In this document: positions 33,721 through 45,479 of the stretch, one piece after another
How the letters are laid out: every line of letters starts with the position of its first letter
Position numbering within the stretch: position 1 is the stretch's first letter
Assembly (NCBI GenBank): GCA_034766995.1
Contig: CM068318.1
Coordinates: 36,489,456 to 36,553,455, forward strand
Reading direction: 5' to 3'
DNA from: Acanthacorydalis orientalis
Lineage: Eukaryota; Arthropoda; Insecta; Megaloptera; Corydalidae
Length of the DNA: 64,000 nt
The notes under the pieces: model-generated
Told to the model about the DNA's origin: nothing
Databases searched by the model: none
The model's input: only the letters and a program-made list of their open reading frames with translations
Translations under genes and position numbers: made by a program

Positions 33721-34341
33721 CCCTTAACAGTCGAAAGACCCCGCTACGGTGACATCACACTTATGTCATAGAAAAGGAAAGGCCCCAATACGGAGACATG
33801 TAATAATTTAGTTTTCATTTCATTTACTTATCATTAATGCACTTTTTTTTATCAAATATTGCAACTTATTACATTAGATACTTAGTTGATCATGCACTAA
33901 CAAGAAATATTTACAGTTATATAACGTTTTAAGACATGAATATTATGGAATTTGCACAACAGTTTCATCCCAATGATATTAAATATAGTTTTGTTATTTA
34001 GAAGGTTACAGCGTGTAAATATTATATATTTGTGATTTCCAAACTATGTTCCGATTGAAAGATTAAAGACGGGCGTAAACAAACATCCACATATTGTTCA
34101 ACATGTCCAGCGAATCCATCCTTTACGACTGATTTGAAAAATATCATACACTCAAAAATTGTAAAAATTAATTTTATTTATAAAATTGCAAATCAACTAA
34201 ACATCTTGAATTTGCATCAAAATAAACTACTTTAAATGTGTTATTTAAGTTGTGATTCTTGTAAACGTTCTATAAGCTTTCACCTAATTTTCTGTCGTCT
34301 TAGGGACGAGTATTACAAAAATAGCTCTCGACCATTAAAGG
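33721..34341. mobile_element. piggyBac-like MITE with TTAA target duplication
   Basis: TTAA at 33717-33720 is followed by CCCTTAACAGTCGAAAGACC. At the right, GCTCTCGACCATTAAAGG is followed by TTAA at 34342-34345. The right end reverse-complemented, CCTTTAATGGTCGAGAGC, pairs with the left as an imperfect TIR beginning CC(C/T)TT, the piggyBac pattern. Just inside the left end GACCCCGCTACGGTGACAT and GGCCCCAATACGGAGACAT are a subterminal direct repeat. The 621-bp interior carries no transposase, so it is non-autonomous. The superfamily is inferred from TTAA plus end sequence only. Confidence 0.72.
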
Positions 34342-34494
34342 TTAATGTATAATAAATGTATTTGTAAGTAAATAAGTGCTTTTTTAAATTATTTTTCTTT
34401 GGGTAGATTTGAAGAAGGAAATGTAATACTTGGAATAATTTTTTACAAATTTGTCGTAAATATACTGCATATATTTATTAAATTATTTATTTAT

Positions 34495-34548
34495 ATACAT
34501 ATATATATATATGTATGTATATATAGAAGTATATGTGTGTATATATAC

Positions 34549-34585
<37 letters not shown>

Positions 34586-34617
34586 TGTGTATATACATAT
34601 ATATATATATATGTGTG

Positions 34618-34703
<86 letters not shown>

Positions 34704-34712
34704 AATGTATAT
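34495..34712. repeat. Compound (TA)n microsatellite, ~220 bp
   Basis: TA tract with GTGTATA and GTATATACATA interruptions at quasi-regular spacing. It encodes only Ile/Tyr/Val/Cys/Met strings on both strands. Confidence 0.95.
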
Positions 34713-34837
34713 TGTAGATAAATGTATTTCGTTCAAGTGAATAGTTGACTTAATTACCATGAATAGAATTTTGTGATTTATTTGAATTACATGTGTATCG
34801 GGACAGAGTCCAAAACGTACTATCTTTAAATAACATA

Positions 34838-36109
34838 TGCGAGGAGGTGTAAAAGTTCGCGGAAAAGGGGCGAGGGGAGGGTCGGAGCCACTTCTCATTA
34901 GTTGCGCTCGAACAGAGAACTCTTAGTTAGTGTAAAAGCGAAGTATCATTGTGATGTCATCAGTATTCACCACGCTGTCGCCGAAAGAACAACTCAACTC
35001 GGAGTAACTACGAAATCATGGAGAAAATTGAACTTCGCCCTGTTGTGAAATGCCCTTACTAAACAAGGAAAACCCCCAAAAGTCTGCCGTTTACAGGGAT
35101 CGTTCGTCAGGAAAGAGCATGGTTTAAGTGGCATTCACTTTTCAAACAAGAAAGAGAAGACTGTGGAGACGATTACCGCTCTGCATGCCCGGTCTAGGCA
35201 ACCACATTAGAGATTATCGAAAAAGTCGAAAATCTTGTATCGAATGATGGTCGACTGAAGAAGAAACAACTCATAGAAATGACTCGAGTATCAGATACAA
35301 CCATTCTCAGAATCTTGCATGATCATCTTGGTACGACTAGGGTGAGTGTGAGATAGACCCCTAGAATGCTTACACCGGTGTAAATGAGGGCACGAATTGC
35401 GTACAGTCGAGAGATTTTGGAACTGTGCGGTGACAATTTGCATGCGATTTTGGACATAATTTTTACCGGAGACGAGACTTGGATCCATTACTATCAACCT
35501 GAGAGTTTACAAGAGTCTATGCAGTGGCTGAAAAGGGGGCTACCCCTACCCAAGGAATTCAAGGTGTCGCAGTCAGCGGGAAAAATGATGGAGACTATTT
35601 TTTTACGATACAGAATGCATTCTCTCAATCGAATAGAAAGAAAAGAGTGCCAGCATAACCGGAGAGAGCTACGCATCGAGTATTCGTCGACTCCGAGAAA
35701 CCATTAAAGAAAAAAGATGTGAAAAATGGTCAAAAAGTGTTTTTCTTTTGCATGACTATGCTCCGGTACACCAAAGTCAGATTTAATGGCTACTGTGACT
35801 GATTGTGGCTTCCAAGACTCATCCACCCACCCATATAGTCCAGATCTAGCCCCGAGCCACTAATTTTTATTACCAAATCTGAAAAAAGACTTGAGAGTTA
35901 AAAAAATTTCAAGACGATGAAGAAGTGAAGTCGACTATTTCATAGCACTTTTCAAACAAACCAAAAGAATATTTTTTGAAAGTCTTGAAAAGCTCATTGA
36001 GCGGTGTAAAAAAGTATTAGTATTAAGGAAGACTATATTGGGAAATAAAAAATCAGCTCAACCAAACATTACCTTTTTTCCTGAGTATTCTTTGACTTTT
36101 CTTCCTATG
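34838..36109 (+). mobile_element. Full-length mariner (third family), inactive
   Basis: The 5' end TGCGAGGAGGTGTAAAAG follows TA at 34836-34837. The 3' end, reverse-complemented, begins ACATAGGAAGAAAAGTC next to TA at 36110-36111. The TIRs match only loosely, suggesting age. The size of about 1.27 kb is that of a complete mariner, and the transposase can be followed from start to end on the plus strand. Confidence 0.82.
35018..36050 (+). pseudogene. mariner transposase, catalytic D3 replaced and frame broken
   Basis: From ATG 35018: MEKIELRPVVK starts the N-terminal domain. The second HTH reads LEIIEKVENLVSNDGRLKKK, then EMTRVSDTTILRILHDHLG (35210-35335). ARIAYSREILELCGDN leads to the first Asp in FTGDETWIHYY (35465-35490). 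QWLKRGLPLPKEFKVSQSAG follows, then HDYAPVHQSQ with the second Asp (35750). After a frameshift comes TDCGFQDSSTHPYSPDLAPS, but the third catalytic Asp is His (CAC), followed at once by TAA. The C-terminus (NLKKDLRVK, EYFLKVLK region) follows in broken frames. At least four stops or frameshifts are visible. Confidence 0.85.
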
Positions 36110-36591
36110 TACCGTTACAAGGTCTTAAATAGGGTACACATCATCAGTTAAAACTCACAGTCAGGGGGTAAATTACAGTCAAAATGATAATGTATACTTT
36201 GAAATGACTATCAGTCCGACTGAAGGAATTCAAACATTTTGAATATGTACTCTCGTTTAGATTGAAACTATCAGTTAATAACTGATAAAATATGATCATA
36301 GTTTCTGTCAGTCATCATTTAATCATGTGATTTCAACAAGTCAGGTAGAAGTAGAAAATGATTTTGTTGGTTTGTTCATGTTAAAATTTTAAGAAAAGAA
36401 GTGAGTTAATTTATACTTTTGAGTGAAAAATGAAATGTGAAAAATCCATATTAATAGACTTTATTCATTGTTATAAAAACAACAGAGCATTATGGGACAG
36501 TCTTTAGATCATGATGTGCACTCTTAAATGACAGTCCAAAAAATTATCAAGTTTTTGACAGTTTTAACAAATGATGTGCACTCTACTTTAG

Positions 36592-37142
36592 CGTACCGCC
36601 TTCAAATTCAATTCAAATTCAGAAACATTTTATTGATCCTGATTTAGGACACATGGCCTTGTGGGGCCGGTTTAATACTTTGAAAGTGTGTATCTTCTAA
36701 CTCTTTTATCAATTGAATTAAAAATTATAACTACATTATATGACTGAAAGTAAGTATTGGTCTCTTGAACCATTTAATAGTAAATTGACAATTACTTCTA
36801 ATAAAAGAATTAGTTAAACATAGCATTAGTATGTCATACTAAAATTATTAGTATTATTCTAATAATCTTTGATTCCTCAAATAGCTCCTATTAATTGATT
36901 AATTTTATTTTTTCTATTTTCTGTTATTATAATTTTATTTAACATTATAAATTATTTTATTTATTCTGCATCTTTCTCTGAAGAATCAAGTAAAATTTTT
37001 AAAAAGTTAAGGCGGTGCCTTTACTGTTACCGCTAGTCACCCACGATTTCTTAATTGCTAGTAGTGAATGATATTTGAAATTTTTTAATTGTCTTTAAAT
37101 GTCTGTAATACCCGGAATAAAATTGCGTACCGCCTCAGCAAT
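36592..37142. repeat. Inverted and direct (G)GCGGTACGC motifs; possible LINE 3' end inside
   Basis: GCGTACCGCCTT at 36592, AAGGCGGTGCC at about 37010 and GCGTACCGCCTC at about 37128 are three copies of one motif, the middle one inverted. They could be MITE termini at 36592-37016 and/or 37010-37140. On the minus strand 36600-36690 reads GGCCCCACAAGGCC, then a single AATAAA and GAATTTGAATTGAATTTGA, which resembles a LINE 3' end with a hexamer tail. Confidence 0.35.
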
Positions 37143-38880
37143 CTCACAAATTTATATTTTACAGTTATTATTATCACAGTAATTAAATATAATAAAAATA
37201 ATTGTAAAAATAGTAATACAAATTCAAATCTATTGTTTTATTTAAAGTAAAATGATGATGGCAGAACTTGATTTATGATAGTGTAAATAATGGAAAAGAA
37301 ATATTCAACAATGAAAATAATCTAGAATAGGTACTGGTTTATATTCTTTCTTTTAGTCTCATATATTTTATTGTAGTGACTATTATTTAGGTCTTGACAG
37401 GAAACAAGAAAAAATGATATGACGAATCGTTTCAGTGTCAAATGTATGCAGTCAATTACATCAATTTAACGAATAATCACTTCAAATGATGTTTAATGAA
37501 ATATGTGTGACTTTCAAACATAAGCTTAAATATTGTTTTAAAAAATACACTCACTTTCTTAATACACATTAATAATATTATTAAATTGTTATGCTTGATC
37601 CTATCTTAGAGCAGTGCTTTCCAATCTTTCGCACATCATGAAATTCAGTAAACGATTCTATTTGTACAGCAGATTAACGTCAACTGGAGCTAACTTCAAG
37701 TCATTTATATAAGGTTTAGTGAAAATGATCATTACATTTTCTTTTTATTATATGAGCTGCTCATTTACCAAATCAATTAACTTTACAAAACGAAAAGCAG
37801 AGAAAGTGATAAAGTACTATGTATTCATTTTAATCTTTTCTTTAAAATTTAAATTCAAATAAACATTATGGAATGTATTATTACAAGCGTAGATTTTATG
37901 AAACGACATATAAAATGCATAAAATAATATATCGTTGGAATAATCGTTATTATTTTTACATTTTCCGCATGACAAATGGAGTTAATCGATTTGACATGTG
38001 AAAATAATAGACTATTGAATTCATCTTTAAAAAAAATTTTTATTACAGAAAAGATCCATTATCATGCATTGTTTATTAAAGATTTTTAAAAGAACTCGAC
38101 GATAAATATTCTATTACTATTACAACTATTAATACTGTGGTTAAGTTTAATCGAAACCGTCAACATAAATATCTTTTTCGTCAGACATATTATTCAGGGA
38201 CCCACCATGTCGATTTGTCATTAAGTTTTTATAATAATCATGTTTAATAGGAGGAATGTATTTCAATGAGTCCATCATATCTCTCTACTTTTCTCTTGTC
38301 ACAGTTCTGCCTGTAAGATATAACAAAGGCTAGTCCACATTTTCCAGAACTATTGGTTTACCAACTGTAAACCTTTAAATATTAATGACACTGAGATCTG
38401 CATCTTCGTTAAAATCATATTTGAATTATATGAAATGGGGTTTTAACCTTTCTAATTTGCTAACACACATAATCAATCCAGTACAATGTAACCCTTTTTA
38501 TACTATTTATTTTTTCTTCTTTTCTAGTTTAATTATAAATTACATTATATTTTGCGGTATTAGAACCCAAACTGTTAAATACCATGACATATTATATGTA
38601 AATATCCATAAAGAATAATTTTATTATAAACCATATCGTTTCTCATGTTAAGTGTTAAATTAAAATTTTACCATTTTTTCATTTGTCTGGAATGGTTGAA
38701 TTTTTTTTTCTTGTCTAATCAGATTTTCCGATCTTTCTATTATTATACTTTGTGTATATATATTTATGGTAGCAAATGAAAAAATAAATTAATAACGCAT
38801 ATATTTTATACATTTACGACTTACTAATTTTTTTTACTTTTCTTTACATTTTCTAGCTTACACGCTTCATCTATGATTTA
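37143..38880. other. No recognisable gene or element
   Basis: About 1.7 kb of AT-rich sequence. A 77-codon plus-strand frame (38385-38618) is hydrophobic and low in complexity, with no start context or domain support. Confidence 0.4.
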
Positions 38881-38885
38881 TTGCA

Positions 38886-39371
38886 GTAGGTAATTTATTG
38901 TAGTATTCTATACATTTTTTATATAAAATTAATATTTACAGATAATGTCAATGCTCAAACTATCACTCATTATTTTTGTATAATTTTGTACTATCTAACG
39001 GCTAACTGACAAATCCCTTGCCGAAAGAAAAATGGCAACGTTCAGTCAAAGAAATCATAATGCATTTTCAGACCTCTTCCACTGTTTTAGCATTTTTTGC
39101 ATATTTTATGCATCACAACACTTTCCCAAAATTTGAACCCTGCTTCGCCAGCATTTATTTTCAATTGAAATGCGAAAAATATGCAATAACTCTAATATAT
39201 TTCTTTTCGAACGCACTACTATTTTGTGAGGTGATACCAACATCTGGACCTGGATATATAATGATTTTTAATGCTAAGGTTGACATTTCAAAATCCTAAA
39301 ACCACGAGAAAATATTTTTATTTAAAACAGTTATGATTGATTCAATCTAAAGACAGAATTTTTAAACCTGA
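38886..39371 (+). mobile_element. TTAGGTGTAC-type MITE, copy 1
   Basis: The interior is homologous to the copies at 55966-56400 and 56897-57388: CTAACTGACAAATCCC, then CATAATGCATTTTCAGACC, TCTTCCACTGTTTTAGCATT and CCTAAAACCACGAGAAAATA. The 3' end TTTTTAAACCTGA precedes TA at 39372. The 5' end GTAGGTAATTTATTG is degenerate and its position is less certain. A 93-codon frame (39018-39299) lies inside but is not conserved in the other copies. Confidence 0.65.
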
Positions 39372-39374
39372 TAC

Positions 39375-39377
<3 letters not shown>

Positions 39378-39427
<50 letters not shown>
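39378..39427. repeat. (TA)n microsatellite adjoining a MITE end
   Basis: TA tract starting a few bases after the MITE's 3' end. AT-rich DNA without features follows to 40287. Confidence 0.92.
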
Positions 39428-39429
<2 letters not shown>

Positions 39430-40287
39430 ACAAGAAATAAAAAAGATTATAAAAAAGAAAAAATATAAACAGTAATCAGTAAGCAGAGAACAGATAATCA
39501 AGCTAATTCAGTCTCTTTCTAAAACCCATACATCAGACGTAATTAAACGAAACTTGATAGATAAAAGAGAAAAGAATATAATGAATGTATAAAGAAGTGT
39601 AAAGCAAATCAAAATTTACAAAAAAAAATAGATAAGTAGAATAACATACAATGGTAATAATAAAATTATAATTATATTTGAATATTAGAATAATAATCCA
39701 TAGCACTAAATAATCTATATTTAATATTCATAATAAAAGAAATGATTCATTTCTATTTCCTGTCATATACTTAATTATAAAATATTCCGTAATCAAAAAA
39801 AAACCATTGATTTTTATATGAACTCATTAAAAGCGATTTTTATCTATTTTAATATTAAAAAATAACCTGAATGTTTCCAAAATTGAAACACTATTTAGTT
39901 TATGTATTTTAATTTATTAATATTGAATTTATCATAATAAACTATCAACTCAAACGAATATAGTAAATACATAGAATCTGCCATTTCAATTACTAGATTA
40001 ATTACATCAACTAGCTAAAGTATCTTCTAATTAATATAAATTGTGCTTCAAATAAACTATAGACGTATTATAAAAGATTATCTCTATACTTTTACGTTAT
40101 ATCTACTTCAAAAAAGAACTATTTCAAAATAATATTAGTCACAACATTTGTAAAACAGTTTGATATTTCCAATTACAATATGAAACATAAAAAAAATTAA
40201 TGCTGTTTATTTTTGACCTCCTATCTGATATATCATATTTTACTCGTTTAACCTCGTTTTACCTTTTTTTTAAACATACAGTATATA

Positions 40288-40788
40288 TTAGGTTGGTAGA
40301 AAAATAATTGTAGTTTATGACCTACAAATTCATATACATTTTTCTTAGCTAATAAGTAACTTAATTAATTGAAATAAGCACCATTAGAATCGACACATTT
40401 TTATCTTCAATTAAGCTCTCTAAATACAGTTACGCTTTCAGATGGTCCTTATGAATTGACGAAGGACGCCCGCGATCTTGGAATTACCATTGACCCTTAG
40501 CAGTACCCACAACAAAAGCATCGTTTAGTTCACGAGTAGTTTCTGTTTCCTTACCACCCGTTTTGAAATCATAGAAAAAAATCCTCTTATTTGTTTATTT
40601 TCCATCTATAATTCAATAGTCCAATTTGAAATAAAATTAATAATAAAACCAAGGTCAATTTTACCAAAACATAGACCGAAAAATACACTTTAAAATGATA
40701 ATAACATGACACGATGAAATGGCACTTTCATTGAAAAAAATTAAGGTTAGAATTCAGAAAATACAACAAATTATTTTTCTACCAACTT
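40288..40788 (-). mobile_element. Mini-mariner (HTH-only deletion derivative), copy 3
   Basis: The left TIR TTAGGTTGGTAGAAAAATAA is the best-preserved in the family, with TA at 40286-40287. The right end ATTTTTCTACCAACTTTTAG is eroded. The minus-strand 5' leader and transposase start are recognisable (ACCACCCGTTTTGAAATCAT region). The HTH region has extra deletions, so this copy (about 500 bp) is shorter than its relatives and has no useful frame. Confidence 0.8.
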
Positions 40789-40976
40789 TTAGGTAGTCAG
40801 TGAAATCTTAAGACATTGTAGCTGCTCACCATATTTTCTGATCGAAAGAGGTGTAATTATAGATATTATTGCTGTCTAAAGAAATAATTATTCGACCAAA
40901 ATATTTATCTCCCTTTTGTACGGAAACAAAACGGAAAAAAATAAATGCTGATGTATAAAAAATAAAAAAAAGAATG

Positions 40977-41909
40977 AAAATTCGTCAGGGAGATTCGTGG
41001 ATGCCATTCAGCTGTAGACAATAATGATTAAAGAACCATTATTGAAACAACCCCACGTAAAACAACTCGAGAGGTGACACAAGAACTAAAGATGTTGATC
41101 ATTCAATAGATGTTCGAAATTTCAGCCTAATGGGAAAAACAAAGAAGCTGTATAAATGGGTGCCGTATCAACTAAACGAACATCAAGCAATTCGACAATA
41201 AGAGGTCTTCTCTGCGCTTCTATTTCGAAATAAATATTATCTCTTTCCTGATTGTATTGTCATATGTGATGAAAAGTGAATTCTCTACAACAATGAAAAA
41301 CGTTCATCGCAGGGGCTAGACCGAAGAGAAGCACCAAAACAGTTTCCTAAGCCAAAGATTCATGAAACTAAGATTATGGTCACTGTTTGCTGGTCGGCAA
41401 GTGGCATCATTCACTACAACTTCTCGAACCTGGTGAAACAATAACAGCAGAAAAATATTACCAGAAAATTGAAAAAAATGCATGAGAATTTGAATTGTTT
41501 ACGGTCAGCAATAGTCAATCGAAGAGGACCAATTCTTCTTCATGACAACGCCCGACCACACGTCTCACAAATGACTTTAAAAAAATTAAATGAACTGAGT
41601 TATGAAACTTTACCTCATCCACCTTATTCTCCGGACCTGTATCCGACAGATTATCATTTTTTTAAAACATTTGAGTAATTTCCTACAAGAGAAGGTTTTC
41701 AAAAATCAATCATCAGTTCAAAGCGCTTTTGATGAATTCGTTAATTCCAGAATCCCAGAATTATATCTGGTAGGAATAAACAAACTTGTTTCCTGTTAAG
41801 AGAAATGTATGCAGGCTAATGATCTTTATTTTGATTAATAAATATAATTTTTCACTGATATATGCGTCTTTATATTCAATACATAAAAACCACATTTATT
41901 TTTCCACCA

Positions 41910-41915
<6 letters not shown>
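40977..41915 (+). mobile_element. Cecropia-type mariner, 3' two-thirds
   Basis: The element is truncated at the 5' side: the homology starts within GRFVDAIQL.TIMIKEPLL region codons near 40977. The 3' TIR ATTTTTCCACCAAACAAA ends at about 41915 and runs into TA. No 5' TIR is present. Confidence 0.82.
40985..41800 (+). pseudogene. Cecropia-type mariner transposase, 5'-truncated
   Basis: Recognisable pieces in order: TTREVTQELK, MGKTKKLYKWVPYQLNEHQA, EVFSALLFRN, then VICDEK followed by TGA in place of Trp (first Asp retained), NEKRSSQGLDRREAPKQFPK, TVCWSASGIIHYNF and PGETITAEKYYQKIEK. An open frame at 41469-41678 follows with VNRRGPILLHDNARPHVSQM (second Asp), then LSYETLPHPPYSPDLYPTDY (third Asp) and HFF. 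The next frame carries FLQEKVFKNQSSVQSAFDEF, then VNSRIPELYLVGINKLVSC. All three catalytic Asp are present. Several frameshifts and stops and the missing N-terminus make it inactive. Of the cecropia-type copies here it has the best catalytic core. Confidence 0.85.
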
Positions 41916-41983
<68 letters not shown>

Positions 41984-41992
41984 CACATATAT
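41916..41992. repeat. (TA)n microsatellite at a mariner border
   Basis: TA tract beginning at the cecropia-type 3' TIR. Further compound TA tracts at 42108-42234 (with TTTATA and TTGTATA interruptions) and 42410-42500 (after CACACA) follow. Confidence 0.92.
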
Positions 41993-42105
41993 GTCACATA
42001 TTATATATTTACAAGTATGACTACTCATTTGAAAAAAGTTACTTACTTCCACAAGAAAGAAATGTAATATAAGTAGAAAAAACATTTTCAAAAGTTTTTC
42101 ATAAA

Positions 42106-42142
<37 letters not shown>

Positions 42143-42162
42143 TATATATATATATATATATT

Positions 42163-42196
<34 letters not shown>

Positions 42197-42439
42197 TATA
42201 TATATATAGTTATATATATATATATGTATATAAATATTTATTTTAGTATAATACATAGTATTACAGTAGCGAGTTTTCTGTTGCGTATTTAATATCGTAA
42301 TTACTTCACGTATCAAATAAAAGACACTATCATATCTAAGTTAACAGATCACAAAGCCTACATTGAAATATAACATACATATACATGTAGACACATATGT
42401 ACACACATATACATATACACATGCACACACACACACACT

Positions 42440-42490
<51 letters not shown>

Positions 42491-42499
42491 ATGTATAGA

Positions 42500-42930
42500 A
42501 TACATATCTGACACGAGTCAGAATATTAGAAACGTCTCAGAGGACAAATACAGATATTGTACGATTCCTCTGGAGGGTACCTAAGTGTAGCCTCGTTGAA
42601 TAACTAACCAGCCCATCCAATCAGCTCTACTCTCTCTCTATAACCAGTACCACCCCTCGAGACCATTCCAACGGCAGTCACCTGCACCCGACACAACCAG
42701 CAAACCCTGAACTAACCTACTACCCACTCTCTCACTTCTAAACCACCCTCTCATAGTTATCTTCGCATAGACACGTAACTACCCATGTATCTTCTCTATA
42801 TATACATACGTATATACGGTTCTACATAGTACAGAAGGCGAACCTAACCTCAAACTCGGCCGATGACAAAGAGGTTATACTTGCTAGTGACAGTGTGTTG
42901 TACAAAGTTATCCGTAGTTGGGAAATAATT
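42500..42930. other. Unassigned C-rich island
   Basis: A stretch with strand asymmetry, rich in C on the plus strand (CCAGTACCACCCCTCGAG; CACCTGCACCCGACACAACC; CCTACTACCCACTCTCTC). No coding frame or transposon terminus is visible. It may be an old element or host unique DNA. Confidence 0.3.
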
Positions 42931-43064
42931 TAGTTTGAACTAGCATTGAATACATATTACATAATAATCGAGTGTTCGATATTAGCAGTTTGGACCAACG
43001 ATGATAAAGGTCGCCGAGTCAATTTTCATTCATTCAAAAAATTTTCAGTACAAATTTCTACTTA

Positions 43065-43073
43065 TATACATAC

Positions 43074-43144
<71 letters not shown>

Positions 43145-43145
43145 A
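43065..43145. repeat. (TA)n microsatellite
   Basis: TA tract with CATACATA lead-in. The AT-rich sequence from 43146 to 43539 contains nothing recognisable; a 66-codon frame at 43300-43500 is low complexity. Confidence 0.92.
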
Positions 43146-43539
43146 TGTACATAACTAAAATATATACATTTATCTCCAAAATAGTTTATATTTTCTTCTC
43201 AAAATATTGCACTTATTAATATGACATTTAAAAAAATACGGTTTGTAAGTATATTTCAAAGAATACTCAATTTTGTCAACAGTTTAAATTACAAAATCTA
43301 TGCCAGTTGAAAAATTATTATTTTTCAATTTTAGTTATATTTTGGAAAGAAAAAATAAAATAGTCCTTTTTAATATATTTAATTTATACAAGCAGATCGT
43401 TATTAAACACGAAAATTCAATTATGCAGACAGTTATTAATCATGAAAAGAGTATACACTCCAGTTGGTACATGTACGAGTATATCAATATTGTATTATAA
43501 ATATACAATTACTTTTTAAATTATCCTAACCATTAAATT

Positions 43540-44099
43540 ATACGGTTGATTGAAAGAGAATTGCGGTTTATGACGTTCAAATTCATATACTTTTTTTATT
43601 TTAAGTGATTTTAAATGGTCCAGCTGTTGTATGACTAACATCTAACTTTTGTACAAGCTCTTGAATTGTTGTACTAGTTCTGATATATCTCAACCATTCA
43701 GTTAGTCGTTATGAACTGAAGAATTGGTCCAGAGATCTCCTTAATCTTCAAGATTCTCGTCTCCAGCATTTTTTGGAACCACCATTGCATCGTACGTTCC
43801 TTAATAGTACCCTCACCAAAAGCATCGTTTAGTTTACGAGCAGATTCTGCTGCTTTACCACCCATTTTAAACTCATACAATAAATTTGCTCTTATTTTCT
43901 TCTTTTCCATCTTTAACTGAATAGTACAATTTGAAGCAAAATTAATAATAAAACCAAAGTCGCTGTTACCAAAATACAGACGGAAAAATTCCCTTTAAAA
44001 TAGTATTAATATGAACAGGATGGATTGACACTTCCATTGAAAAAAAATGAGGTTAGAATTCAAAACACAAAAACCGTAATTATTTTCCTACGAACCTAA
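43540..44099 (-). mobile_element. Mini-mariner (HTH-only deletion derivative), copy 4
   Basis: The right end CCTACGAACCTAA precedes TA at 44100-44101. The left end TACGGTTGATTGAAAG and AATTGCGGTTTATGAC is mutated but alignable. The minus-strand frame from ATG 43910 gives the best-preserved family N-terminus: MEKKKIRANLLYEFKMGGKA, then AESARKLNDAFGEGTIKERT and MQWWFQKM. It then shifts frame. The HTH end VSHTTAGPFKIT and the 3'-TIR-encoded tail (YEFERHKPQ) follow directly. Length about 560 bp. Confidence 0.85.
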
Positions 44100-44381
44100 T
44101 AGATTTAACTGAAAATGAGAAATTTAAAATAAGGCCTTTTTATATTAGTCATTGGTATTCTCTAAATTTAGTTTTATTAGATGATTGTGTGTTCCGATTA
44201 TTATGAAATATTATTAAGAGGAAAAATTGCAGTTTTTAAGGCTTAAAATTAAAATCAGTTTTTACAATAAGTATATGAGTATTGTTAAGATGTTGTAAGT
44301 TTTATAGAAAACAAAAGAAATTATTTTATTGATTAAATAAATCATTTTATTTGTAAATAAAGAAAAAGAAATTTCTCTTTG

Positions 44382-44581
44382 CTTTTTTTCCATCTTCACC
44401 TCAATAGCCCAATTTGAAGCAAAATTAACAATAAAATCAAAGTCGATGTTATCAAAATACAGACCGAAAAATGTCCTTTAAAATGGTATTAACAAGAACA
44501 CGATGAAATGACACTTTCAGTGAAAAAATTAAGGTTAGAATTCAGAAAACAAAACCCGCATTTATTTTCCTTTCAACCTAA
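44382..44581 (-). mobile_element. Mini-mariner 5' fragment, copy 5
   Basis: Only the 5' TIR (CCTTTCAACCTAA, then TA), the 5' leader and the start region (TTTTCCATC) remain, truncated at about 44382. It lies some 280 bp from copy 4 in the same orientation and shares its leader sequence closely, so it may be the remains of a tandem neighbour. Confidence 0.78.
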
Positions 44582-45479
44582 TATATAGAAATATGCTCGA
44601 TATTAAGATATATTTTTTATAATAAGTATGATTTGAAAATTATTTTCCTGTCTATATTATTTATAAAAAGTCAGTTCATATCAAGTATAAAGATTCTTTA
44701 ATTGATATTAGAATTAATGAAAATAGACATTTTTTATAATTTCTTTCATTGTCTTTACTTAGTATGTTGAGATACGAAAAATCTGTTTTTTCTGTACTTT
44801 GACGCTCTGAAGATGATTGAATAACATCTAAATATGCATAAGAAAGAATCATAAATGATATTTAATATTTTATTAACTTTAATAATATTTTTTACCAGAA
44901 AAATATTTGTGATTTATGAAGTGAAATAAAATTCATATATGAAAATCTATCTATCTTGTCTCAACAAAGACAACGTGATATAGTAAATGAATACATTTAC
45001 TTAATAATTGTAAATTATAATAAGAATTAAAGTTTATGCAATGTCATTATTCTCATGATTCATTTCTAACTCACTACTATTAACGGGGAGACAATTGACA
45101 TTTGTCAATCAACATAATCTTACACTCTAACATTCTCACACAATGTTGGAACTCGCAGTATAAAAATTAATATCTTAAAGTTGAGAGGGTTGGAGTAAAA
45201 ACGCTTACAGCATTCTCTCTATTCATCTAATCTATCCTTAACTAATTTTCAGTTTTCCAGAATCTTGATAATTTCTTAAAATGAAATATGTATCAAAGCC
45301 TATCAAAAGATTCATCAAAAAATATATTACATCTAAAAGCGTAGAATCTTTTAAAAATTGTATTAATACACAAAAAAAACACACCCACGTATCCGGAGAA
45401 AATTATTCAAATTAATAATATTTATTGTAATTAAATGTCCTATAAATCTAAAATTTAATGTACACCAATATGAAAAATA
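44582..45479. other. No recognisable gene or element
   Basis: AT-rich DNA between two mini-mariner copies. No frame, repeat partner or motif found. Confidence 0.4.
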
